A stretch of 9,151 nt of DNA from Clostridia bacterium (GCA_900772705.1 CAAGRQ010000158.1:1-9151), one strand, 5' to 3'. Counted from the first letter of the stretch, positions 1-6,906 are shown. The notes: generated from the sequence alone by a model not told the origin. Program-made: numbers and translations.

Positions 1-192
1 GCATTGACAGAGGGGATTTACATTGCTCGCTAAACAGCGTCTTTGCGAGTGGTTACAGATAGGCGTTCTGTAAACATACGACTATCCCTCAGTCAGCTAC
101 GCTGACAGCTCCCTTGAAAAGGGAGCCTGTGAGATACGGGAGGCTGTGAGAAATCAAAAAGCGAGGCTATAAAAATCAACTGTATTGCTTTT
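1..192. repeat. Left-end intergenic repeat region with tandem hairpins
   Basis: No gene is visible here. Four inverted repeats can be read. CTCGC (26-30) pairs with GCGAG (45-49). TTACAGA (53-59) pairs with TCTGTAA (67-73). GTCAGC (92-97) pairs with GCTGAC (101-106) around a 3-base loop. GCTCCCTT (108-115) pairs with AAGGGAGC (119-126) around GAA. The last two form a double hairpin preceded by CCCTC, a pattern I recall as a high-copy dispersed palindromic repeat in gut Clostridia. The region lies just downstream of trmL, so the hairpins could also help end or stabilise that transcript, but no clean T-tract follows them on the minus strand. A repeat at this edge would also explain why an assembled contig stops here. 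The family assignment is from memory. Confidence 0.6.
92..126. repeat. Double-hairpin palindromic unit
   Basis: Two perfect stems sit one base apart: 6 bp with loop TAC (92-106) and 8 bp with loop GAA (108-126). Both strands would fold alike. Conserved paired hairpins of this kind usually mark a REP- or MITE-like repeat rather than a single-gene terminator. Copy number cannot be seen within this window. Confidence 0.65.
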
Positions 193-693
193 TCACCACT
201 TCAAATTATGCAGTTGTCCCTTTTGCACAAGTTCGGGGTAATTCCATTGGCGCAGTACCTCATATGTGCCGATTGCCACAGCGTTTGACAAATTAAGGCT
301 TCTTATTATGCCCCTCATCGGCATACGCACGCAAAAATCGTGATTGTCCTTTAGTAATTCCTCGGGCAGTCCCTTTGTTTCCTTGCCGAAAACAAGGTAG
401 CAATGGTTCGGGTACTCAATATCCGAGTGCGCCTGCTCTGCTTTTGTGCTGAAATAATAGAACTGTCCGCCCTTGTTTTTCTCAAAAAATTCCTCGGTGC
501 TGTCGTAAAAAGTGATGTCGAGTTTGTCCCAATAGTCGAGACCTGCCCTTTTCACCTGCTTGTCCGTAATGTGAAATCCCATAGGACCTACAAGATGAAG
601 TCTTGCGCCTGTTGCTGCACAGGTGCGTGCAATGTTGCCTGTGTTCTGCGGAATTTCAGGCTCTATCAGCACTATGTTAAGCGAGTGTTCCAT
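193..693 (-). CDS. trmL: tRNA (cytidine(34)-2'-O)-methyltransferase, TrmL
   Basis: This is a 166-residue SPOUT (SpoU/TrmH) family enzyme of the short, single-domain TrmL type. It uses S-adenosylmethionine to methylate the 2'-hydroxyl of the wobble nucleotide 34 in leucine tRNAs. The three SpoU motifs are present: N17-TGNIART near the N-terminus, FGKETKGLP at 102-110, and IRSLNLSNAVAI at 130-141. The last two build the knotted cofactor site. The length is normal for the family, with no extra RNA-binding domain. The ATG start at 693 lies inside the 3' end of nagA (17-base overlap). It is preceded by an AAGAGG site (plus-strand 703-708) about 9 bases away, so translation is probably coupled to nagA. 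It is the last gene of the leftward cluster. The family is certain; the exact tRNA substrate is inferred from length and motifs. Confidence 0.93.
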   Translation of the reverse strand: MEHSLNIVLIEPEIPQNTGNIARTCAATGARLHLVGPMGFHITDKQVKRAGLDYWDKLDITFYDSTEEFFEKNKGGQFYYFSTKAEQAHSDIEYPNHCYLVFGKETKGLPEELLKDNHDFCVRMPMRGIIRSLNLSNAVAIGTYEVLRQWNYPELVQKGQLHNLKW

Positions 694-1801
694 TTATATA
701 TACCTCTTCAATGTTAAAATTCTCGTCGGTTACGATAAGGTCGGCATATTTGCCTACCGAAATCGAGCCGATTTTTTTATCCTCTCCGATTGCCTTTGCA
801 GGGTTAATTGTGCAGGATTTAATCGCTGTCTTAAAATCAATTCCGAAGTCGAGCAAATTTATGAACTCGTCAAATACATTGGTAATCGAAGCGGCGATTG
901 TGCCGTCCGATAAGCGTGCAACGGTGTAGCCGTCCTTTACATATGTCATTTGTCCGCCCAGTTCAAACTCACCGTTTCCGAGCCCTGCGCCACGCATAGA
1001 ATCGCTGATTACGCACGCTCTGTTCTCGCCTAAAATCTTAAATGTGTTTCTTAGCACCGTCGGGCAAATGTGCGCCCCGTCACAGATGAGTTCGCACGTA
1101 ACGCCGCTGTCCAGAGCCGTGCCGACAACTCCCGCCTCACGGTGCGTCATCGGGGTCATTGCGTTGAATAAATGCGTTGCGTGATTAACTCCGCTCTTTA
1201 TCGCCTGTGCCGCTTCTTCTGCGTTTGCCGCAGTGTGACCGATTGAAACCGTCACTTTTTCGCTTGCGTGCTCGATAAATTCCTTGCTGTCGAATGCCTC
1301 GGGCGCTATCGTGATTAATTTCATCAGTCCCTCGCTCGCATCGTATAATCTGTTAAAATCGTCAACGGTTCCGGGTATAACATAATCTCCGTTTTGCGCT
1401 CCCTTTTTGCTCATGGCAATGAACGGACCTTCAAAATTTATTCCCGCAATCTTTGACCTGCCCGTCTTGCCGTTCTTTGCGTAATCGGAGATGACCCCTG
1501 CAATGTCGCACAGCCTGTCGATAGGCAGAGTCATTGTTGTCGGGCAAAATGAAGTAACGCCCCTTTTAGCAAGATATGCGCTTATTTTGTCGAGTGCCTC
1601 GGGCGTTCCGTCGCTCGAATCGTCTCCGTCGCCGCCGTGGATATGTATGTCTACAAAACCCGGCATAATGATTTTGCCGTTCATATCCTTGCCATCGCCG
1701 TCGATTATGCCTATCTCCGCTATTTTTCCGTTTTCGATTTTTATGTCGCCGAATTCTTTTTCAAATTCTTCGTTTATAAATGTGCAATTTTTCAGTATCA
1801 T
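677..1801 (-). CDS. nagA: N-acetylglucosamine-6-phosphate deacetylase, NagA
   Basis: NagA hydrolyses N-acetylglucosamine-6-phosphate to glucosamine-6-phosphate and acetate in the cytoplasm, a step of amino-sugar and cell-wall recycling. The 374-residue protein has the amidohydrolase TIM-barrel signatures in order: metal motif H53-I-H55-G, metal ligand E124 in FEGPF, H189 in SIGHT, H207 and H210 in NHATHLFNAM, H244 in DGAH, and catalytic D267 in VISDSM. The length is typical. The start codon overlaps the dusB stop by one base (TAATG), and an AAGGAG site lies about 8 bases upstream, so the two genes are very likely cotranscribed and coupled. No nagB deaminase or sugar transporter gene is adjacent, which fits recycling more than a dedicated uptake operon. 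Its product can feed UDP-GlcNAc synthesis, the substrate of the divergent murA; that link is inference. Confidence 0.95.
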   Translation of the reverse strand: MILKNCTFINEEFEKEFGDIKIENGKIAEIGIIDGDGKDMNGKIIMPGFVDIHIHGGDGDDSSDGTPEALDKISAYLAKRGVTSFCPTTMTLPIDRLCDIAGVISDYAKNGKTGRSKIAGINFEGPFIAMSKKGAQNGDYVIPGTVDDFNRLYDASEGLMKLITIAPEAFDSKEFIEHASEKVTVSIGHTAANAEEAAQAIKSGVNHATHLFNAMTPMTHREAGVVGTALDSGVTCELICDGAHICPTVLRNTFKILGENRACVISDSMRGAGLGNGEFELGGQMTYVKDGYTVARLSDGTIAASITNVFDEFINLLDFGIDFKTAIKSCTINPAKAIGEDKKIGSISVGKYADLIVTDENFNIEEVYINGTLA

Positions 1802-2763
1802 TATTCATACTCCTTCAGTATTCTGTATGACAGTTCTTGGAGTTGCTCAAATCGCTCGAGTTTCCCTATCTCCGCTCTGAGTTTTGCACCGCCTCGCATA
1901 CCCTTTGTGTAATATGCGGCGTGGTGGCGTGCCTCTCTCATCGCCGTGTATTCGCCTTTGTATTCTATGATTTTTTGTATGTGCTTTAGCATTACCGCCA
2001 TTTTCTGCGTAACGCTCGGCTCGGGCAAAACCCTGCACTCGTCAAAATATGCGTTGATTTTTGAGAATACCCACGGATTGCCCAACGCACCTCTGCCTAT
2101 CATTATTGCGTCTGCGTTCGTCTTTTCGAGCATAATCGCCGCCGATTGCTCGTCTTTTATGTCGCCGTTTGCGATAACGGGAATGCCGACGGCTTTTTTT
2201 ACTTGTGCGATTATGTCAAAATCCACGCTGCCGCTGTACATCTGCTGTCTTGTTCTACCGTGAACGGTGATTGCGTTTGCACCTGCTTTTTCGGCAAGTT
2301 CAGCCATCTGTACTGCGTTTACGCTCTTGTCGTCCCAGCCTTTTCGGATTTTAACCGTTACGGGAATGTCGACCGCCTGCACCACCGCCTTGGTTATTTC
2401 GTAAGCAAGTTCTGGCTTTTTCATCAGGCTTGCTCCTCCGCCGTTCATTGCAATTTTCGGAGCGGGGCAGCCCATATTTATGTCTATTATGTCCGGCTTG
2501 AAGTCAAGGCATTTTACCGCCGCTTTCGCCATAATTTCGGGGTCGTCTCCGAAAATCTGCACCCCTGCCGGTCTGTCGTTTCCCAGGGTCAAAAGTTGAG
2601 CGCTCTTTTTGTCGCCCATGGTCAGTCCCTTTGACGATACCATTTCACTCACGGTATATGCCGCACCGTATTGTATGCATAACTCCCTGAATGCTAAATC
2701 CGCTATTCCTGCCATCGGGGCTAAAAACGCTATGTGATTAAATTCTAAATCCTTTATTTTCAT
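1801..2763 (-). CDS. dusB: tRNA-dihydrouridine synthase, DusB family
   Basis: This is an FMN-dependent enzyme that reduces uridines in the D-loop of tRNA to dihydrouridine. The 320-residue protein starts with the FMN-binding LAPMAGI motif (14-20). It carries the catalytic cysteine C99 in INMGCPAPKI, then K138 in VKIRKGW, H168 in VHGRTRQQMY, the phosphate-binding ANGD at 198-201 and IGRGALGNPW at 222-231. A helical C-terminal tRNA-binding domain follows (about 250-320). Length and motif order match the DusB (NifR3/YhdG) branch found in Firmicutes. The ATG at 2763 has a modest AAAAGG site 7 bases upstream. It is the first gene of the leftward cluster, reading into nagA and trmL, and a good promoter lies about 30 bases ahead of it. 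All key residues are present. Confidence 0.93.
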   Translation of the reverse strand: MKIKDLEFNHIAFLAPMAGIADLAFRELCIQYGAAYTVSEMVSSKGLTMGDKKSAQLLTLGNDRPAGVQIFGDDPEIMAKAAVKCLDFKPDIIDINMGCPAPKIAMNGGGASLMKKPELAYEITKAVVQAVDIPVTVKIRKGWDDKSVNAVQMAELAEKAGANAITVHGRTRQQMYSGSVDFDIIAQVKKAVGIPVIANGDIKDEQSAAIMLEKTNADAIMIGRGALGNPWVFSKINAYFDECRVLPEPSVTQKMAVMLKHIQKIIEYKGEYTAMREARHHAAYYTKGMRGGAKLRAEIGKLERFEQLQELSYRILKEYE

Positions 2764-2791
2764 ATGTAAACCTTTTCACTTTCTTATGCCT

Positions 2792-2820
2792 AATATATCA
2801 CAAAATATCTTTAATTACAA
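2792..2820 (-). promoter_or_regulatory. Sigma-A-type promoter of dusB-nagA-trmL
   Basis: Read on the minus strand, a TTGTAA -35 box (2820-2815) is separated by 17 bases from a TATATT -10 box (2797-2792). TGA immediately precedes the -10, giving an extended -10 element. The predicted start site falls near 2785, leaving a short leader of about 20 bases before dusB. Confidence 0.6.
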
Positions 2821-2898
2821 ATACTATATATTTATTACATTAATATTGTGATAATTTGCCATAATTTTATAAAATGCCGAAAAGGTGCGTATTTTCTC

Positions 2899-2983
2899 TT
2901 GACATCTTTGTAATATTGTGTTACTCTTTTGTTACCTTAAAAAACAACAAAATATTGACAAAAAATGTTGGAATTTTTGTACT
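2899..2983 (+). promoter_or_regulatory. Upstream candidate promoters for murA
   Basis: Two consensus TTGACA boxes (2899-2904 and 2955-2960) occur in the AT-rich gap. The second has a 4/6 -10 match, TGTACT, at 2978-2983 after a 17-base spacer. The first has only a weak TACTCT at 2922-2927 at the same spacing. Either would give a leader of 190 bases or more for murA. They are weaker candidates than the extended -10 promoter nearer the gene. Confidence 0.35.
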
Positions 2984-2985
2984 AC

Positions 2986-2997
2986 ACAATATATTGT
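2986..2997. promoter_or_regulatory. Palindrome ACAATATATTGT, possible operator
   Basis: This is a perfect 12-base palindrome; the sequence matches again two bases out on each side after one mismatch. It lies just after the TGTACT box of an upstream murA promoter candidate, where a repressor would act. It is AT-rich in an AT-rich gap, so chance is possible. Confidence 0.3.
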
Positions 2998-3071
2998 ATA
3001 GCACTGACGAAAATGTTATGTATTTTGTTGATATAAATGATTACATTTTGGAAAAAAAGGCGTATCTTTTA

Positions 3072-3100
3072 TTCCATTTTTTATTGCCTTTTGGTATAAT
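3072..3100 (+). promoter_or_regulatory. Probable main murA promoter with extended -10
   Basis: A perfect TATAAT (3095-3100) is preceded by TGG, making a full extended -10 element. The -35 position holds only TTCCAT (3072-3077) at 17-base spacing, which extended -10 promoters tolerate. Transcription would start near 3107, giving a leader of about 80 bases before murA. Confidence 0.6.
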
Positions 3101-3104
3101 ATTT

Positions 3105-3124
3105 TATGTGTGAATTTACACATA
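3105..3124. promoter_or_regulatory. Inverted repeat TATGTGT-6-ACACATA at predicted murA start site
   Basis: A perfect 7-bp inverted repeat surrounds GAATTT and spans the predicted transcription start of the extended -10 promoter. It could be a repressor operator or a small 5' hairpin in the murA leader. No known binding-site family is recognised. Confidence 0.4.
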
Positions 3125-3186
3125 TTTTTATTTTTGCTTTTAATACTATAAATATATGAAATTCCTCAAAGATTGGAGGGCTGAAA

Positions 3187-4473
3187 TTGGATAATTTTGT
3201 TATTAACGGCGGACACGAACTGTTCGGCGAGGTTAACATCAGCGGTGCAAAGAACGCAGCCGTTGCCATTATCCCTGCGGCTATACTTGCGGATGATGTC
3301 GTAAGAATAGAGAACATACCGCAAATCAGCGATGTTCAGCTTATTATAGAAATTCTTGACAGAATGGGCGCTGACATAAAACTTGTAAATAAGAACACTC
3401 TTGATATAGATACTTCTAATATTAATTACCAGAGCGTTCCGTATGAACTTACATCTCATTTCAGGGCAAGTTACTATCTCATAGGCGCAATGCTCGGCAG
3501 ATTTAATCAGGCAGAGGTTGCTATGCCGGGCGGATGCAATTTCGGCGTAAGACCTATCGACCAGCATATTAAGGGCTTTGAGATGCTCGGCGCAGATGTT
3601 GACATAGTTGACGGTATGGTTTGTGCCAAAGCGGAGAAACTTATGGGCACATCTATATATATGGATGTTGTGTCCGTAGGCGCAACTATTAATATTATGC
3701 TTGCCGCAGTTAAGGCAAGAGGACTTACCATAATCGAAAATGCCGCAAAAGAGCCTCATATTGTAGATCTTGCGAACTTCCTTAACTCAATGGGCGCAGA
3801 TGTCAGAGGCGCAGGTACGGATGTTATCAAAATCCGTGGCGTAGAAAAGATGCATGGCTGTACCTATTCTATCATTCCCGACCAAATCGAGGCAGGCACA
3901 TATATGGTTGCTGCCGCAGCGTGTGGCGGTGATGTTCTTGTTAAGAATGTTATTCCAAAGCACCTTGAGTCTATTTCCGCAAAACTTGAGGAAGCAGGCG
4001 CAGAGGTTATCGAGTATGATGACGCTGTTCGTGTAACAAGATTTAAGGCTCTTAATAAATGTAATGTAAAGACTATGCCTCACCCCGGCTTTCCTACCGA
4101 TATGCAACCGCAGATGGCAGTGCTTCTCTCAATCGCAAACGGTACGAGCATTCTCTCCGAGAGCGTTTGGGATAACCGTTTCCAATATGTCGGTCAACTT
4201 CTTCGTATGGGTGCCGATATTCAGGTTGACGGTAAGGTTGCCGTAATTGTCGGAGTGCCTAAACTTGCCGGAGTTTCCGTTAAGGCTACCGACCTCAGAG
4301 CAGGTGCGGCTATGATAATCGCAGGACTTGTTGCCGAGGGAACAACCACTGTCGAGGACATTGTTTATGTTGACCGTGGATATGAGGATATTGTGGAAAA
4401 ACTTTCCGCTCTCGGTGCGGATATTAAGCGTGTATCCGTAAATGACGATAATGCTGTTCAAACAGCAGGCTAA
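3187..4473 (+). CDS. murA: UDP-N-acetylglucosamine 1-carboxyvinyltransferase, MurA
   Basis: MurA transfers enolpyruvate from phosphoenolpyruvate to UDP-GlcNAc, the first committed cytoplasmic step of peptidoglycan synthesis. The 428 residues cover the whole two-domain EPSP-synthase-like fold. Visible active-site elements are K22-N23 in SGAKNAA, R93 in HFRASYY, the catalytic cysteine C117 in the GGCNFGVRPID loop, D305 in GFPTDMQPQ, and R371 in TDLRAGAA. C117 is the residue alkylated by fosfomycin; a cysteine here (rather than aspartate) predicts a fosfomycin-sensitive enzyme. The start is TTG at 3187, chosen because TTGGAGGG (3173-3180) sits 6 bases upstream and the N-terminus MDNFVINGGHELFGEV aligns with the family start. 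It has its own promoter region on the left and is closed by a terminator on the right. Some Firmicutes have two MurA paralogues; which one this is cannot be told here. Confidence 0.97.
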   Translation: MDNFVINGGHELFGEVNISGAKNAAVAIIPAAILADDVVRIENIPQISDVQLIIEILDRMGADIKLVNKNTLDIDTSNINYQSVPYELTSHFRASYYLIGAMLGRFNQAEVAMPGGCNFGVRPIDQHIKGFEMLGADVDIVDGMVCAKAEKLMGTSIYMDVVSVGATINIMLAAVKARGLTIIENAAKEPHIVDLANFLNSMGADVRGAGTDVIKIRGVEKMHGCTYSIIPDQIEAGTYMVAAAACGGDVLVKNVIPKHLESISAKLEEAGAEVIEYDDAVRVTRFKALNKCNVKTMPHPGFPTDMQPQMAVLLSIANGTSILSESVWDNRFQYVGQLLRMGADIQVDGKVAVIVGVPKLAGVSVKATDLRAGAAMIIAGLVAEGTTTVEDIVYVDRGYEDIVEKLSALGADIKRVSVNDDNAVQTAG

Positions 4474-4484
4474 AATACAGAATC

Positions 4485-4512
4485 AATCCTCGTCGCACGG
4501 CGGGGATTTTTT
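4485..4512 (+). terminator. Intrinsic terminator after murA
   Basis: A 10-bp stem (4485-4494 with 4499-4508, including G-T pairs) closes a GCAC loop and runs into six T residues (4507-4512). It lies 11 bases after the murA stop and ahead of the yycJ ribosome binding site. yycJ-rlmH expression therefore depends on read-through or an unseen promoter. Confidence 0.8.
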
Positions 4513-4532
4513 GATGAAAAGGAGGGTGAAAT

Positions 4533-5321
4533 ATGTCAAAGGCGTGCCAACTTTTTTCGGGAAGTAAGGGCAATTCTGTTTACGTTGCCTGCTCAACCGG
4601 AAAGTTTTTGGTTGATGTCGGCGTAAGTGCCAAACGATTGGAAAACGCTTTGGGTGAAATCGGAGTTTCGCCGAGCGAACTTTGCGGCATATTTGTCACC
4701 CACGAGCATACCGATCATATCAGCGGACTGCGTGTTTTCGCCTCACGCTATAACCTTGATGTTTACGCTCACCCCGATGTTATCACCGCTATGCGAAATA
4801 CAAAAAAGATAGACGATAAGGTCAAAACGAGAGAAATTACTTCGCCGCTCGAACTGTCGGGGGTTAAGATTATTCCTTTTGAAAACAGCCACGACAGCGT
4901 TGCCTGTCTCGGATACAGATTTGATATGAGCGACGGCAGAAGCATATGTGTTTGCACCGATACGGGTTATGTCACCGATGACGCAAGAGAAAAAATGCGT
5001 GGTTGCGATTTGGCTTTTCTCGAGTCAAATCACGAGGTTACCATGCTCCAAAACGGAACGTATACATATCAGCTAAAGCAGAGAATACTCTCAAACAGCG
5101 GACACCTGTCAAACGATTCTTGCGCCGAATATGCCTGTGAATTGGTAAGGGGCGGCACTACGAGAATTGTTCTCTCTCATTTGAGCCGAGAGAATAATAT
5201 GCCCGACATCGCTTATCAGACTACTCTTTGTGCGCTCAGGCAGGAGGGTTTTAAGGAAAATAAGGACTTTAGACTAAGCGTGTCACCGCAGGAAAATCAC
5301 GAAAGACCGATTGTTTTATGA
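4533..5321 (+). CDS. yycJ: YycJ/WalJ-like metallo-beta-lactamase-fold hydrolase
   Basis: This is a cytoplasmic MBL-fold metal-dependent hydrolase of 262 residues. The metal-binding HxHxDH motif is complete (H57-E-H59-T-D61-H62), followed by SH120 at the third strand, D143 in CTDTGY, H190 in SGHLSND and H216 in LSHLSREN. Together these give a full two-metal site. In Bacillus and relatives YycJ (WalJ) lies next to the WalRK cell-wall regulators and has been linked to coordination of division with replication and to DNA repair. Here it sits next to murA and rlmH instead, with no walRK in view. The start at 4533 has an excellent GGAGGGTG site (4521-4528). The 3' end overlaps rlmH by ATGA. Family placement is secure; the in vivo substrate is not known from sequence. 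Confidence 0.88.
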   Translation: MSKACQLFSGSKGNSVYVACSTGKFLVDVGVSAKRLENALGEIGVSPSELCGIFVTHEHTDHISGLRVFASRYNLDVYAHPDVITAMRNTKKIDDKVKTREITSPLELSGVKIIPFENSHDSVACLGYRFDMSDGRSICVCTDTGYVTDDAREKMRGCDLAFLESNHEVTMLQNGTYTYQLKQRILSNSGHLSNDSCAEYACELVRGGTTRIVLSHLSRENNMPDIAYQTTLCALRQEGFKENKDFRLSVSPQENHERPIVL

Positions 5322-5800
5322 TTAAGGTTAATGTTATTGCCGTAGGCAAACTAAAGGAAAAATATTTAAGAGAAGCATGCGACGAATATGTTAAACGCCT
5401 CGGCGCTTTTTCTAAGGTGAGCGTTGTTGAGGTGTCGGAGGAGAGATGCGGCGATAATCCGTCGCCGTCCGAGATTGAAGTCGTAAAGGACAAAGAGGGC
5501 AAGCGTATAATCGCAAAGATTCCTAAATCGTCCTTTGTCATTCCGCTTTGCATCGAGGGCACTCAATATTCGAGTGAGGATTTTTCAAAGAAAATAGAAG
5601 CCGTATCTGTTTCGGGCGTGAGCGATATTACCTTTATAATCGGCGGTTCGTTCGGGCTGAGTGATGAGGTTAAGTCGCTCGGTAAAATGAAACTCTCTTT
5701 TGGTAAGCTGACGCTTCCGCACCAACTGATGAGGGTGGTTTTGCTCGAGCAGATTTACCGTGCATTCTCTATTTCGAATAACAGCAAATATCACAAATAA
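5318..5800 (+). CDS. rlmH: 23S rRNA (pseudouridine(1915)-N3)-methyltransferase, RlmH
   Basis: RlmH is a small SPOUT methyltransferase that methylates pseudouridine 1915 in helix 69 of 23S rRNA, at the subunit interface of assembled 70S ribosomes. The 160-residue length is that of the family. The knotted SAM-binding segment FIIGGSFGLSDEV (106-118) and the conserved LSFGKLTLPHQLMRVVLLEQ region (126-145) are present, as is the invariant C-terminal YHK. The start codon overlaps the yycJ stop (ATGA), and no close Shine-Dalgarno sequence is seen, so translation is presumably coupled to yycJ. A terminator follows 8 bases after the stop. The protein is the homologue of the former OrfX, whose 3' end is the SCCmec integration site in staphylococci; no integrated element is present here. 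Confidence 0.96.
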   Translation: MIKVNVIAVGKLKEKYLREACDEYVKRLGAFSKVSVVEVSEERCGDNPSPSEIEVVKDKEGKRIIAKIPKSSFVIPLCIEGTQYSSEDFSKKIEAVSVSGVSDITFIIGGSFGLSDEVKSLGKMKLSFGKLTLPHQLMRVVLLEQIYRAFSISNNSKYHK

Positions 5801-5808
5801 TCTTTATC

Positions 5809-5839
5809 GCCTCGGTAAAACTAATACCGAGGTGTTTTT
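5809..5839 (+). terminator. Terminator after rlmH that also buries the spoVAD ribosome binding site
   Basis: A 9-bp stem (5809-5817 with 5825-5833, one G-T pair) with loop AAACTAA is followed by G and five T residues. The spoVAD ATG begins at 5840, right after the T-tract. GAGGTG (5829-5834), the only visible Shine-Dalgarno sequence for spoVAD, is almost wholly inside the 3' arm. Read-through transcripts from rlmH would thus carry a masked spoVAD ribosome binding site. Confidence 0.75.
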
Positions 5840-6862
5840 ATGCGAAAAAACAATGGAACATATTATTTTGACGAGCCGCCTTTAATTGTTGCAAGCGCAG
5901 GCGTTGCAGGAAAAAAAGAGGGCGAGGGTCCGCTTAAAAATTATTTTGACGCCGTGTTTGAAGATACGACAATGGGTGTTGACAGTTTTGAGCAAGCTGA
6001 ATCCGCCATGCTCCACGATGCTTTTATCCGTGCTCTGTCTAAGGCAGGCAAAAGCCCGTCGGAGATAGATATGGTTATGTGCGGCGATTTGCTCGACCAA
6101 TGCGTAGGCTCGTGCTTTGCGCTTAAAGATTTGGAAATGCCGTTTGTCGGTATGTACGGTGCGTGCTCAACTATGGCGCTGACTTTGTGCAATGCCTGTT
6201 TTGCTATTGACGCAGGGGCAAACACCGTTGCCGTCGGTGCATCGAGCCACTTCGCCTCCAGTGAAAGGCAGTTTCGTTTTCCGCTCGAATACGGCGGACA
6301 GCGGCCGCAGACTTCACAGTGGACGGTCACGGGAGCAGGTGCGGCAGTAGTGCAAAATCCAAAAACCGCCGCCGAAAGCGAAAAGGGTTCGCCCCATATT
6401 TCCGCCGTTCATATCGGCACTATTACCGACCTCGGCATTAAGGACGCAAACAATATGGGAGCGGCTATGGCACCTGCCGCAGCGAGAACGATAGGCGGCT
6501 TTTTGTCCGACACCGGCACTTCGCCCGAGGACTATGATATGATTGTTACCGGCGATTTGGGTTATACGGGCAGTACGCTTTTGTATGAACTTACAAAGAG
6601 GGAATACGGCGTTGACATTTGTTCGGTGCATAAGGATTGCGGACTTATGATTTTCGATTTGCAGGAGCAGGATGTTCATTCGGGCGGCTCGGGTTGCGGT
6701 TGCAGTGCAAGCGTGCTTTGCTCGTATTTGCTCGGCGAAATGAATAAGGGTCGATTGCATAAAATCCTTTTTACCGCCACGGGTGCGCTGATGTCTCCCA
6801 CCTCGTGCAAACAGGGACAGCCTATCCCCGGTATTGCCCACAGCGTGCTGATAGAAATATAA
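5840..6862 (+). CDS. spoVAD: Stage V sporulation protein AD, SpoVAD
   Basis: SpoVAD is part of the SpoVA machinery in the inner membrane of the developing forespore, which imports dipicolinic acid (DPA) during spore formation and releases it at germination. SpoVAD itself is a soluble, membrane-associated subunit with a thiolase-like fold that binds DPA. The 340-residue length matches the family (about 338). Typical features are C109 in YGACSTM at the thiolase-like pocket, SSHFASSERQFRFPLEYG (135-152), a TGAGA segment near 164, VTGDLGYTGS (236-245), HKDCGLMIFD (264-273), GGSGCGCSA near 282-290, and the C-terminal ATGALMSPTSC. No spoVAC or spoVAE flanks it, which is unusual because the genes are normally clustered. 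Its ATG has GAGGTG 5 bases upstream, embedded in a terminator hairpin. A forespore (sigma-G) promoter is expected but not convincingly seen. Confidence 0.95.
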   Translation: MRKNNGTYYFDEPPLIVASAGVAGKKEGEGPLKNYFDAVFEDTTMGVDSFEQAESAMLHDAFIRALSKAGKSPSEIDMVMCGDLLDQCVGSCFALKDLEMPFVGMYGACSTMALTLCNACFAIDAGANTVAVGASSHFASSERQFRFPLEYGGQRPQTSQWTVTGAGAAVVQNPKTAAESEKGSPHISAVHIGTITDLGIKDANNMGAAMAPAAARTIGGFLSDTGTSPEDYDMIVTGDLGYTGSTLLYELTKREYGVDICSVHKDCGLMIFDLQEQDVHSGGSGCGCSASVLCSYLLGEMNKGRLHKILFTATGALMSPTSCKQGQPIPGIAHSVLIEI

Positions 6863-6865
6863 TGT

Positions 6866-6894
6866 TTGACTTTTGTTAATATATAGTGTATATT
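6866..6894 (+). promoter_or_regulatory. Sigma-A-type promoter ahead of the 5S-like leader and ABC exporter
   Basis: TTGACT (6866-6871) and TATATT (6889-6894) are separated by exactly 17 bases, giving two 5/6 matches at ideal spacing. The -35 box begins 4 bases after the spoVAD stop. Transcription is expected near 6901, almost exactly where the 5S-like sequence begins. Confidence 0.7.
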
Positions 6895-6906
6895 TAGTAT
6901 ATAAAA

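Noticed and set aside
156..193. AAAAAGC/GCTTTTT inverted repeat as a trmL terminator
   Set aside because: The stem is almost all A-T with a loop of about 24 bases and overlaps the stop codon. Folding would be too weak.
2874..3113. Rightward 79-codon open frame in the dusB-murA gap
   Set aside because: It has no Shine-Dalgarno sequence, its composition follows the AT-rich background, and it runs through the predicted murA promoters. It resembles no protein I know.
3166..3759. Leftward 197-codon open frame opposite murA
   Set aside because: It is a cysteine- and tyrosine-rich shadow of murA, whose motifs are complete on the plus strand.
5760..5796. Possible sigma-G promoter for spoVAD (TGCATT, 18 bases, CAAATAT)
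   Set aside because: The -35 resembles the forespore consensus, but the -10 matches only about half of CATNNTA and the site lies inside the rlmH coding end. Too weak to list.
5700..5840. Integration site at the 3' end of rlmH, as used by SCC elements in staphylococci
   Set aside because: No direct repeat, recombinase gene or foreign segment is seen; rlmH is followed directly by a terminator and spoVAD.
6314..6841. Leftward 175-codon open frame opposite spoVAD
   Set aside because: It is an arginine- and alanine-rich antisense frame with no start signal, against a clear SpoVAD reading.
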